Shown: piece after piece, positions 13,750-26,056 of the stretch
Position numbering within the stretch: the first letter of the stretch is position 1
Layout: each line of letters opens with the position of its first letter
DNA from: Plasmodium brasilianum
Taxonomy: Eukaryota > Apicomplexa > Aconoidasida > Haemosporida > Plasmodiidae
Length of the DNA: 64,000 nucleotides
Assembly: GCF_023973825.1 (NCBI RefSeq)
Contig: NC_090125.1
Coordinates: forward strand, 566,501-630,500
Direction: 5' to 3'
Notes under the pieces: generated by a model
What the model was told of the DNA's origin: nothing
What the model saw: the letters and a program-made list of their open reading frames with translations, nothing else
Database searches by the model: none
Program-made: the position numbers and the translations under genes

Positions 13750-15574
13750 TTATACATTTCAAAATGAAAAAAAGAGTTTAAGTATATGACCATGCTTATG
13801 TATGTGTACAAAACGAAAATTGTACATTTGTTCATTTTATTACCTTCTTTCCTCCATTTTGATTGGTTTGTAATCAAGAAAAGTTAACCTATTCAACGTA
13901 TACACGAATAATTTTCTGTAATTTTTGTATTTCACCAACTAAAAGAAAAGCAGTGAATATAAAAAAATAAAAATATGCATATGATTTGCTATAAATTTAA
14001 ATACGTAAAAAAATGGGGAAGTTGTAAAGTAGAAAAATAATAAAATAAGAAAATAGAAAATGGTAGGAGAAAAATAAAAATATATCAATTTTTTTTTCCC
14101 CACATAAGGTAAGAATTTTATTTTACAGTTATGCATTTGTATGATGTAAAATCGTTTGGCTAGATTTACATAAATTGGTGTATTTTTATGAATATATATA
14201 TATATATATGTGTAAGCGTGAATACATATTAGCCATTTATACGTATGTGTGTATGGGATTATACGTAAATACATGCTTATGTATGTGTAACAGTTTCTCT
14301 TGTGTGTATTACTATGGGGTTGTTCATCAAATATAAAATAGACAGATTTTCCAAATGAGTCAAGTTATCCAGAATATCGTCATTTATTTGATTGTTGCTA
14401 ATATTTAAAATTGATATCTTTTTGTTCTCTCGTAAGTGTACAATATTTGAAGAGCCTTTACTTCCCAAACAATTGTTACTCAAATTTAAATCTTCTAAAT
14501 TCTTTAAATTATCTGTAAATGGGAGAGAGGAATAAAAAAAGAAGATATGCATTGGGAAAATGAAATACGATATTCCGCTCACCCAAAGATATTATGAACA
14601 AAAAAAATATGAAAATAAAATAAAAATAGAATAAAATAAAATAAAAATAAAATAAAAATAAAATAAAAATAGAATAAAATAAAATAAAAATAAAATAGAA
14701 TAAAATAAAATAAAATAAAAATAAAATAAAAATAGAATAAAATAAAATAAAAATAAAATAAAAATAAAATAAAAATAAAATAAAATTAAATAAAGAGTCG
14801 AGTAATAGGTTACCCAAATTTTCTATCTCACAAATATTGTTGTCTTCCAAATTCAATATTCTTAGCTTTTTCAAGGAGTGTAAATTTTCAATTTTGGAAA
14901 TTCGGTTACAGTTAAGGTATCTTCATAAAAAAATATTGTAAAATAAAAAAAACAAACAAATAAATAAATATGTCAACAAATAGCTAAATAAACAAACATA
15001 TCTACAAATAAATGAATTCAGAATTTCGCGAAAAGTGGTGCACCAATATATGACTACATAAAAATGGACACTTCACTGTAATTTGAAATGGGTAAGGTTC
15101 ATCTCGCATTATGTAGCTTCATTTTATATTACAAACATACATGTTCATACGTATTAATATGTATTCATATATGTATGAGTGCATGCGACTAAACACTAAC
15201 AGAGCAATCAGATTAACGCAACAGTCGAGGCCACAAATGCTTTCCAGTGCTAAAAATACGGTACATATATTTAAATGTGTTTTTAAGACATTTAAGCCGC
15301 TTTGCTGGTTTATTATTTTTATATTTATTTTATATACTCTATGGAATTTATAATTGTTTTTATTTTATTTTGTTAATATTATTTTTTTTTTTATGGTAAA
15401 ACCATTATTATTCAGATATAAGGTTTTTAAATTCTGCAAATTCTGCAAACTTTCGATTTTTCTATAGAATTTATTGTTTAAATAAAGCACATCATTCAAC
15501 TCTATAACAGAATAGTAAGCTTCATTTCTTTCAACGATTTTTTTAATTTCTTGGTTGCTTAAAACGCAGTCCAT
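13563..15574 (-). CDS. DNAAF1: Dynein axonemal assembly factor 1-like LRR protein (DNAAF1/LRRC50/ODA7)
   Basis: Six exons on the minus strand: 15403-15574, 15201-15249, 14814-14920, 14313-14512, 13844-13938 and 13563-13713. All junctions are GT/AG and all phases agree, giving 257 residues. An N-terminal cap containing ELNDVLYLNNKF leads into five to six SDS22-type leucine-rich repeats (for example LYLNCNRISKIENL). These are followed by the LRR cap with LMNNP, KNYRK and LTFLDYKPI, then a helix with CVEAFFEGGLAKEMEEME. That order and the cap-plus-helix match DNAAF1/LRRC50, which in ciliates, algae and animals is needed for cytoplasmic pre-assembly of outer dynein arms. The product is far shorter than the roughly 700-residue vertebrate protein and lacks its long tail. 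In Plasmodium the target would be the male gamete axoneme (inference). Other SDS22-like LRR proteins are the alternative, but the post-LRR match argues for DNAAF1. Confidence 0.85.
14615..14795. repeat. AAAATAAAAT(AG) repeats in a DNAAF1-like intron
   Basis: Purine-only array of AAAAT and AAAATAG units filling most of the third intron of the DNAAF1-like gene. Open frames seen across it are repeat translations. Confidence 0.85.
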
Positions 15575-16057
15575 TATTAGATTAATTAAAGTTGTACAGG
15601 CAAATATACGTATTTTCGATTACACATACATGCCCATGTGTATATGCATGTGCATGTCTGTGTGTATGCTTACATGTATGTCTACATGAGTGTACGTTTG
15701 CGTATGTAGGTATAGATATGCGGATGCATGTATATACGTGCAAATTTAAGGTATATAGAGAGAACACTTTTTTTTTTTTTTTAATTTCGGTATAACCTTT
15801 TAAACATTTAATATTTTTGAAACAAAATTAATCTATATAAAGATTTTTAAAATAAGGGATGTTTATGTTTCTTAAAAATTAATATTAATAATAATACATA
15901 AATAAATATGCATTATTAAAGATAAGGTATCCATATGTGTGTTGACATACATGTGCACATATACATACATACATACATACATACATACATACATACATAC
16001 ATACATACATACATACATACATACATACATACATACATACATACATACATACATACA

Positions 16058-16093
<36 letters not shown>

Positions 16094-16475
16094 TATAAAT
16101 GAGTGTGCACGTGTGCGTATGTGTGTGGGCATATAATAATATACACACGTACATGTATATATATATATGAAATCCGAATATTCGGTAAAGTTCAAAGCGT
16201 TAAAATTAAAAAAAATTATTTATATTTTAAAATTATTAAAAACAATCATAATAATAAAAATAAAGATAGGTTAAATTAATTTTCTTCATTTTTGCAAATA
16301 CGATTTTTACGCGTTTTTAAGTGCATTATAATAGAAAATAGTGGTGGAGTCATTTTATTATACAAATTTTAAAAAAAATCAATTTAAAAAAAAAAAAAAA
16401 AAGGCAAAATAAAGGGAAAACGAGAGTTGGGTAAAAGAAAGAGGAGAAAAAAAAAAGAAAAAAAAAGTTATTTAC
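15575..16475. other. Intergenic region between divergently ordered minus-strand genes
   Basis: Contains the long TACA array and poly-A stretches. No coding exon found. It serves as 5' flank of the DNAAF1-like gene and 3' flank of ECT. Confidence 0.7.
15960..16088. repeat. (TACA)n microsatellite
   Basis: Uninterrupted tetranucleotide array of about 31 copies, ending in a short AT tract. It is open in several frames on both strands, giving artificial MYVCMYVC-type readings. Confidence 0.97.
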
Positions 16476-16926
16476 TTAATTTAAAACATACGAACTGCTA
16501 ACTTTCCAAATGTTCTCTTCATTCTTTTTCCTGTAAATGGGGTACCGAAAAAACGATGTTATGTATATGTAGAAGTGTTTTCACATTTGTACGTACGTAT
16601 ATATATGCACATATATATGTATATATATACACATAACTACGCGTGCCCATTCATATACATACATAATATATATACAAGTATACATATAATGTGTACATGT
16701 TCCTAAGCAATAACATGACGTATAAAAAAATTTATAGTACCTTTTTGTAATGCTATTCATGAGACACATTTTGTTTTTTTCAATCCTCTGAATTATTTCA
16801 AATGTGGTGATACCCTGTATAAGCAACGAAATGATCGTAAAATTGAGTCAACTTGAAGATACGTTAGCGTAAAAATATGTCAATGTAAAAAAAATATAAG
16901 TTCCTTTTGCCCTTTTTTTGGGGGGC

Positions 16927-16970
<44 letters not shown>

Positions 16971-18938
16971 GCATCGTTGTAGTTGACACAAAGGACGATC
17001 TTCCACCATCCTCCCTCGGTTCTCCTTTGCTGATGTTCTTACCGATTCGGAAGAAAGTTCCCTAAATATGTTTAGCTTCTTCGGAATGGTATAAGGGTCT
17101 ATTTCATTATGTGAGTAAACATAGTCTACAATTGTTCCTCTTACTACAACATCAATATGAAAACGTTTAATAAAACTTTCTGTAATAACCCAAGGGGCTC
17201 CGATAACTACATCATCTACTACCTTCATAGCTAAAACATTTAACGTTCTTTCTAGTAATGAAACAACAGGGAAATATTTTCCTTTCATTGTTCTAACGAC
17301 ATCATCAGAATGCATACCTACTAATAAATAATCTCCTAACTTTTTGGCATTCTCTAATATTTTTAAATGACCTATATGGAATATATCAAATGACCCATCA
17401 ACATATACTACTCTGTGCTTCTTTTTTTTATCATGATTTTCCATAAATTGATATAACTGGGATGCTGTCACATAACATTTATTTTTATTTAAAGAATTCT
17501 TTACATTGGATATATGATCATTTAACTTTGTTACATTATCTGTTCCAACTATTTCAGTATTTTTGAACTGCTCTTCCAATTCTTTGGGATTGATTTTACA
17601 TTTTTTAAAATTAATTTTTTCGCCTGACCCATTCACACAGTTCGTACTATAAGTATTTATATTGATATTACTATTAATGTTATTACATTCACTATCTGCT
17701 TCATCCTGGTTGTATATATAATTATTATCATCTCCACAACTATTCAAATTATTATTTGTACCCTTGTTACAGCTCATTGCTGTTGATGTATTTTTACTAT
17801 TATCATTATTTGCAGTAAACGTACTACTACTGTTATTATTATTACCGCTATTTACCGCTTGCAGTAAATGGTTAATTATCGTTGTGCTAGATATACCATA
17901 ACTTCTTTCAAATATTTTTAATTTATTATTTTTCCTTACTTCTTCATAACAACATTTTCCATTACGATCATAAGCAACATCACTACCATGAGCTGCATAA
18001 TCGCAATTATATTTTTCTAATAGCTCCATACTTACAGTATATTTTGTTCCTACGATAACTTCATCTACCCACTTACAACCAGCTATTAATGCTCCTCTTT
18101 CTTCTTGTGTATATATTGGCATAACCCCTTTAGAATTCAAAGCGTCTTCATCCGAATTTATCCCAACTACTACAATATCACCTAACTTTTTTGCTTGTCT
18201 CATAGCATTAAAATGACCAGAATGGGATAAATCAAATATACCATCCACATATATTCGTGTGGATTTATTATTTTTCTCTAGTGTTGATGTACTACAATTT
18301 AAATCGTATTCATTAATTTCTTCAGAATTATTTGATGGGGAACTGTTAATGTCTTTTATATCACCATAAATGGGATCACTGTTGCATTCGAGGTAGCCTT
18401 TACTACCACTATTGGTATTATTACTGCTATTATTATTATTATTACCATTATTATTATTACTATTATTATTATTACTGCTATTATTATTATTATTACTATT
18501 ATTATTATTACTATTATTATTACTGCTATTATTATTATTACTATTATTATTATTACTATTATTATTATTACTATTATTATTATTACTATTATTATTATTA
18601 GAAATATTATTACTATTACTATTACTATTACTGTTACTGTTACTATTATTATTAATCATATTATGCAGTTTACTCATATTATTATCATTACTATCGCTAA
18701 CAATATTCCTGTTTATCTGATCATCTTTACACATATTTTTTAGTTCATTTAAAAATATCCTACATATTTCGTCCTCATCATCTACATTAAATTGCTCACA
18801 TACCTTTCCTACATAGTCCAGTTTATTATTTCTCTTTATACTTTTTAACAAACCCAAAATTTTTTTCAAATTTCCATGATTATAAATTGTATTAACTAAA
18901 AATTCGTTCCTCATCATTAATCCACTTTCCTTTTTCAT
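16476..18938 (-). CDS. ECT: Ethanolamine-phosphate cytidylyltransferase (ECT)
   Basis: Converts CTP and phosphoethanolamine to CDP-ethanolamine in the Kennedy pathway to phosphatidylethanolamine. Exons (minus) are 17043-18938, 16741-16814 and 16476-16530; donors ATCG|GTAAGA and AAAG|GTACTA; product about 674 residues. Two cytidylyltransferase domains are present, each with a nucleotide-binding HxGH motif: HSGH at about 239-242 and HIGH at about 521-524. The first domain ends with the signature ERSYGISSTT at about 344-353. The matching signature of the second domain is split by intron 1 (SES before it, GITT after it), so reading through exon 1 alone gives a false C-terminus. About 225 residues precede the first domain, including an 80-residue Asn/Ser run; a second Asn/Ser-rich linker (about 363-440) separates the domains. 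The first in-frame ATG is used; a shorter start nearer the catalytic domain cannot be excluded. Confidence 0.95.
16929..16967. repeat. (AT)n in ECT intron 1
   Basis: Pure dinucleotide tract inside the first ECT intron. Confidence 0.9.
18412..18660. repeat. (TTA)n trinucleotide array encoding poly-Asn in ECT
   Basis: TTA units interrupted by TGC/ACT, read on the minus strand as Asn codons with scattered Ser. This is the low-complexity N-terminal insert of ECT. Confidence 0.95.
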
Positions 18939-18948
18939 TTTTATTCTA

Positions 18949-19160
18949 TTCCTATTTATTCTTATACTATTTATTCCTATACTATTTATTCTTATACTAT
19001 TTATTCCTATACTGTTTATTCCTATACTATTTATTCCTATACTATTTATTCTTATACTATTTATTCCTATACTATTTATTCCTATGCTATTTATTCTTTT
19101 ACTCTTTATTCTTTTACTTTCTATTCCTTTACTCCTTATTTTTTTACTCTTTATTCCTTC
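18949..19160. repeat. 15-base tandem repeat upstream of ECT
   Basis: About 14 copies of a unit like TTTATTCCTATACTA, with C/T variation at one position and more degenerate copies at the far end. It starts about ten bases upstream of the ECT start codon, so it would lie in the 5' leader or promoter. Confidence 0.9.
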
Positions 19161-21640
19161 TTCTTATTATTTTTTTTTTAACGTTTGCAAATGTAACTGC
19201 ATGTATATAGAAAATATACACAGCTGTTACTTCGTAACTTACAAATTTGTCAAAATATTGGTAGTATACAAAAAAAAAAAAAAAAAGAAAACAAAAAATA
19301 AAGCAAAATGAGGTAAAATAAAGCAAACTGTAAAATATAGCAGCATGTGATAAAATAAAGTAACGAATACGATAAGACGTATATAAAAATTATTAATCTT
19401 TAATAACAGTTATATTTTTTGCTCTACTTCTTCATAAGTCATATAAAAAAAATGTTAACAATTCAAACATATGCATGATTGTTTATACATGTATATATTG
19501 ACGTATACAAAGGTGTGTACTGTTATACGCATGAAAGCGATACTAGTACGTGTTATATAAATATCTACAATGTTTGCAAATGTAAAATGTACTAAAATAC
19601 AAATATATGTATAAATATATGTATATATATATATATATATATATACATACACGTACGTACTGTCAAACACAATTTTAGGGCAGTTACTTTTTACATCTTT
19701 TATATATATATATATATGTATTCATTTAACTATATTAAAAATGCCAAAAACTAAAAAAAAATGACGCAGCAAATTATGTGATACAAAAATACAGGGGAAA
19801 ATACAATAAAAAAAAAAAAAAAATTGGACGAAAAAAAGAAATAAAACTTACACAAAAAGACGATACATACATATTTATATGCACATAATTATATGAATAT
19901 ATTTTTATTTTCATATTTATATATACATATTTATATACATATTTTTATATATACGTTTATATATACATATTTTTATATATACATTTATATATACTTATTC
20001 ATATACATATTTTTATATATACGTTTATATATACATATTTTTATATATACATTTATATATACATATTCATATAAACGCATTTTTATATGCATATTTATAA
20101 ATACATATTTAAATGCACATATTTATATTTGCATATATATAAGTACAAGTATTATATAAAAAAATTACATATAAAATGTATTTGCATAAAACAAATGGAC
20201 TGCTATATTTTGATGTATTATATATTCATAATTGTAAAATCAAATAACTCAGTATGTTTTATATTCTATTAGTATAATTTATTAATATGTATACGTTTAT
20301 ATATATATATATATATATAATATACACATTATATATCGCTAAAAATTGTGTAACTAATTTTGTTTTTCTTTCTGTAGCGAAAATGTAACATATATACGTA
20401 TACATTACATTATGCATATTTTCAAATTTATATTTATTGTTATATAATAATGTATATATATTGTAATATTATACATAAATAATAATATTTTTTTTTTTTT
20501 TTTAACTAGAAATCATTTTTCATTACATTTATATTATAATATTTAAAAAGTAAATTATTTAATTATCCTCAAACACATAACTCTCATCATGATGGGTTTG
20601 TGTACAAGAAAACACACTCACATATATACATATCAAAAAGAAAAAAGTTAAACCATTTCCTAGAGTTCAATTTGAGTTTTAAAAAGAATTTTATTATGTA
20701 ACGATTTTCATTAATTGTTAATCATTTTATTTGTATATGTAACAAACAAATTTTTAATTCTAAAAATGTTATGACATACATGTGTATATAATAAATAAAG
20801 AAAACTTATATTTATATATAAAGTATGTGTATTATATGCATAAAAAGCTTTATACATTATTAAGTCATTAACGTTAAATGGTGTACATGATAAAAAATAT
20901 AAAAATTATATACAGAGGTGAAATATATATATCACACTATGCCAGTACATGTAATATATGTAACATATATATATTATTTTTTGCTAAATGTATATAAGTT
21001 GATATTTTTTTTTTTTTATAGCATTGTATATAATTTATTAAGATGTAATATTGTAATCAAAATTATTTCTCATATCAAAAAAAGAAATATAAAAATAAAA
21101 AAGGAGAAAAAATGACATCTTATATTTTTTATAATTTTTTAAAATTTCACATTGCACTATTATTATACTCCTTTCTTTTTATAATGAACAAAATAGAATG
21201 GTAATAAATCTATCGGTAATATTTATATATTATATATCATCAAAAACTATTATTTTTCTATTTCTTTTTATTACTATTTTATACGTGCATATAAAGCGGA
21301 AAAACGTTCGTTAAATTATTATAATATTACATAAATATATACAAACATTGTAATATATATATAATAAACGTAATGTATATAATAATGTATATATTATATA
21401 TGCATTATATATTATATATAAAAAATATATACTTTTTTAGCAAGTAGTTTAACATTTTTTCAAATACAGTATAAGCATTATATATATATGTATATATATA
21501 TTTTTTTTTTTTATGCGTAAAATATGGTGAAAATCAGTAATATTAAAGAGTTTATGATATGCTTAATATACTATAATTAAATTTACTAGGAGCTATTATT
21601 ATAAGGAAGTTAATAGCTAAAAATTTCAGATACGAAGTTC

Positions 21641-21671
<31 letters not shown>

Positions 21672-22344
21672 ATAATAATATATGTGTAATAATAATATAT
21701 ATGTAACAGTAATATATATGTAATAATAATATATATGTAATAGTAATATATATGTAATTATAAAACTGCTTTTTTAGCCCGTTTTTATAAATTATTAATT
21801 TGCTACATCACTGGTAGCTATGAAAGGGAAAAGCTATATACGAATAATTAGGTTTTTACTAGAAAAGGACGAAATAATATAATATAAAATTAAAAATAAT
21901 AGTTAATGCACTGGCTTTATAGTTTTATTTTTTCGTAGTACCTCATATATAATATTATTATGTGCATATAAATACATTATCTTACATATTTTGATGTATG
22001 ATTTTATGTAGAAAGGTATACTCTTATTTTAATCCTTCTTATTGTAATTACGTATGTAATATATATATTATAAAGTTATATATAAATTTATTAAATACAT
22101 AAAAATATAAAAATATATTTATAATATATATATTAGATATATATAATAATGACATTGTCATAATTTACTATTTTTTTTTAATTTTTTGTAATAAATTAAA
22201 ATTAAAAAACAGCGATTTTAAATGACATAATAACATAGTTAATAAAAAATTATTTTCTCATTTATATTGAACATAAAAGATTATATATAGACAAATATAT
22301 ATATGTGCATGTATTGTATAAATAAAGCTTAAATTTAAATTATA
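19161..22344. other. Very AT-rich region without a recognised gene
   Basis: Dominated by TATA/CATA-type repeats (notably 19880-20130 and 21640-21760) and poly-A/T. I found no convincing coding exon. Base composition is roughly 85-92% AT by eye. Confidence 0.6.
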
Positions 22345-22590
22345 ATGAAGAATTTAGTTGAATTTTTATATAATGCTTATTTAATGATAAGTCGTACCGT
22401 GAAGTGTCAAGTGGAAATTGTTGAAATGATAAAATTATATCAAAATAAACTGATTAATTTTAATCCGTCTTCGTATTTTTTATTTTTGCAAATCTATAAT
22501 AAGTATGTTTATAAATTTTGCAAAAAAATGCTGATATATAAACCAGTCGACATATTATTTAATGAAAAAATATTAATACTAAACATGTAA
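22345..22590 (+). CDS. Possible small protein, 81 residues
   Basis: ATG-initiated frame in an otherwise non-coding AT-rich stretch. Unlike nearby frames it is not a repeat translation: it has mixed codons and a balanced composition with Cys, Pro and charged residues, for example SRTVKCQVEIVEMIKLYQNK. No motif or signal peptide recognised. It could be one exon of a longer gene, since GTAATT overlaps the stop codon. It may also be chance. Confidence 0.4.
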   Translation: MKNLVEFLYNAYLMISRTVKCQVEIVEMIKLYQNKLINFNPSSYFLFLQIYNKYVYKFCKKMLIYKPVDILFNEKILILNM

Positions 22591-22978
22591 TTGCTGTACA
22601 TGTAATTTTGTAAGCACAATATATCGAATAAATGTCCAATGTACGTGTTGCTATGTTGTTATAGAGTTGTACATATAGCGCTATATACCTATAATAATGT
22701 AATATAGTAAAATGATACTTAAACACTGTAAATATAACACCATAAGTAAAAGTTATAAATAATAGTGCCATAAAAAGCAGTAATTATGACGAACATGTCA
22801 GAATAAGTTATAAATAATATATTTGATTTTACCACCACTATATTCAGCATTTATGTAATTATTTCTTTGTTATTCTCCTTTAAATATATAAAATATTTTT
22901 TTTTAATTTCTTCATTTTATTCTTCTTCATTTCGCTTATTTTTTTTCGAGGCGAAAAAGAAAATTAAGACATTGTTAT

Positions 22979-23453
22979 AATTCTGAATGGTCCATATAAT
23001 TACATTGAAAAATGTAAAAAGAAATATGATTACCAGCTGCTTTGTATTAATGAATTTTCGTACATTTTATTAATGTGAATAAGTTAAACTTAAACAAGCA
23101 AGTTTTAACAAGCATGATGAGTACATATAGATATGTCTACTGTTATATTAAAAAAAAAGAAATATAGCCCACAAAAAATTAGTATTATTTTATAGACATG
23201 TAAAGGGGGTTAATAAAACGTATTTTATTCATTTTGTACATATCTATATATATCTAAATATACATATACATATATATACATATACATATATATACATATA
23301 CATATATATACATATACATGTACATATATAATGCAACTTGATAAAAATCGTAAGAATAATTGTCTTTACATTGCTAACTCATTGGTAACATATGACTCTA
23401 AATATTTTATCATTTTCGCATGTCTCCAACAGCTACTATGTATGTTTATTCAG
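22979..23453 (+). other. Coding-like fragments, structure unresolved
   Basis: Two stretches look better than random. About 22979-23085 reads NGPYNYIEKCKKKYDYQLLC in one frame. 23331-23453 is an ATG frame that runs to a good donor (CAG|GTAATA). I could not join them in phase with each other or with 22345-22590. Confidence 0.25.
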
Positions 23454-23690
23454 GTAATAACTTTATGTATACAAGTTGAAACAATTTTTTTTAATCTTAT
23501 CCATACACATACAAAATAGGAAATTTGTAAGTTGATAAGTTATAGAATTCTTTTCAAATGTTAATAGTATATATACGCATGAATGTATCTATCTATATAT
23601 ATATATATATACTTAAAGGTTTGTCATACTGTTAGATAGCTAAATAACCTATATGTGAACAAATGTAGGTTTACAATTCCCCTTTTCCTA

Positions 23691-25999
23691 CTAGTTAATC
23701 TTACTAGCGTGTACAATTTCGCCCTTCTTATAATTGTAGTAGTTATCTAAAGTGATAAATTATGTGTTCATAAAAAAGTAGCACGAATAAAAATATAAAA
23801 AAGAAATATTTTTTGAAAGTTAAAAAAAAAAAAAAAATTAAATCGAATTAAAATAATTTAAATATACCATCAGGAGTTATGGATCCTCCAACGGTTCCTC
23901 CTTTTGCGCTCTTAGTGAAAAGAAAAAAAAAATATATATAATATGTATTATGTAACATGTATTATGTAACATGTATTATGTACTACGTATTATGTACTAC
24001 GTATTATGTACTACGTATTATGTACTACGTATTATGTAACATGTATTATGCACTACAATCATGTAAAATACAAAGTTACAAAATTCTATAATTTGCACAG
24101 GAATACAAAAAATAAACATTGCCTAATTATTAAAAGAATTACTATGATTTTTTTTTTTCGGTCATCTGTTTTCCTTTTCCCATAAGGCACCTCTATATAA
24201 TTCTTTCCTGCATAAGATGAAACAGATATTATGTAAAAATTGCTATATAAATATTTTGTGTATATGATCATATGTGCATAGGCAGCTACGTGAATTCTTT
24301 TATTTTACCAACTATCAGGAAACCTAATTTATTTTTTCTATTTATAGGGGGTTCTAATGAGCAAATGAAAAATATGTTGTCCACATAGGATTTGGGCGAA
24401 CAAGTATGATATATACATACATATATATACATATATATACATACATATATATATATATTTATTTATATGTATGTATCTATATAAGTATATATATATGCTT
24501 ATATATGTATAAGTTATGCATAAAAAAGCAAGGTTTTATATTTACGGGAACAAAGTATTGCCATGTCATCCGCTTTTTTTTCTCCCCCCAGCTGCCTATT
24601 GTAATTCTTTAAGATTTAAGGAAAGAAGAAAATTGTGGTATAAATATATATATATATATATATGCACATACATATATGCCCTCATATATATGTGTTTATT
24701 TTTAAAGACTGGTTTTGCTTTTGCACATCCGTTTATTATATTACAAATACGATAAATTTGCAGTTAGGGATTTTGTTGCACCTTCATTTGAATAAATTTA
24801 CAAAAGAAAAAAATAAATAAAATAAAATAAAATAAAAATTAATTCTCTATATACTTAAAAAATACAGTGGTTGGAAATCAATTATTGACCTATTTCCCTA
24901 TTTTGTAATTTTTTTTTTAATTTTACTCTTCTGCCACTCCTTTAGGTGAAATGAATTTACTAATTTTCATCAAGACATGTTCCCTATCGCATTCCTGACA
25001 ACATATATAATTTCAGAAAACATTTCGTCCTTGTTAAGTGGTATGTGTAAAACGTTATAAGTTAAAGGTTAAGAGTTAAATGTTATACATTACATGTTAT
25101 ACATTACATGTTATACGTTATATGTTATACGTTATATGTTATACGTTATGCGTTACATGTTATATTTTTTTTTTTTTTTTTCTACTGTTATTTTCAAATT
25201 AGTAGTACCCCAGATATGTTCAAAGAAATCAACTTGTAGTTCTTCAAATTTTCTGTAAGGCGTGAAAATTGAAACAAATTACCAACAAAAAAAAAGAAAT
25301 AGAATAAAAATAAAAATAATATTATATAGAATAAAATAGAATAAAATAGAATAAAATATAATAAAATAGAATAATATAGAATAAAATAGAACAAAATAGA
25401 ATAATATAGAATAAAATAGAATAAAATAGAATAAAATTAAAATAAAATAAATGAAAAAGAAAGAACAATGAGAAAAGACCCCATTTCCAAAAATTCTTTT
25501 TTAGACCTTTTATGTGATCCTCCTTAACGGCAGTAATCTACACATAAAAATTTTAACAAAATATTATAACATGAAATTTTATCAATTAAAAAATAGAGTA
25601 TAAATGCAGTAAATTGTTAGAAGAGTAAATTTAATTACCCAATATTTTTTTGGACGTGAAAGCACCCATTTATCTCCTTACGAAAATGAAATAAAAATAG
25701 GCATATCACGGGGGAGAAAAAAAAAAAAATAATAATAATAATAAATAAAATAAAATAAATAAATAAATAAATAAAATAAATAAAATAAAATAAATATAAT
25801 AGAATAAATAAAATAAAATAGAATAAATAAATAAAATAAAATAACGCTAAAAAAGTCAATGAAAAATAGAATAAAAAAATGTAGACGCAGTATCGCCATG
25901 AATATTAAAAATAATTGCGCACACGGAGTAGTCTACACAGATGCATTTACACGAATTATTTAAGTTTAAAGAGATCATTTGTAAGATATTTACTAATGC

Positions 26000-26056
<57 letters not shown>

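Noticed and set aside
15872..16195. Long open frames on both strands (MYVC / THIY repeats)
   Set aside because: They are translations of the (TACA)n array.
18412..18720. Poly-Leu open frame on the plus strand
   Set aside because: It is the complement of the Asn-coding (TTA)n array of ECT.
19880..23300. Possible centromere in the gene-poor AT-rich stretch
   Set aside because: Plasmodium centromeres are known as 2-3 kb cores above about 97% AT with internal repeats. By eye this stretch has clear G/C content (roughly 8-15%), and the syntenic P. falciparum block is not centromeric as I recall.
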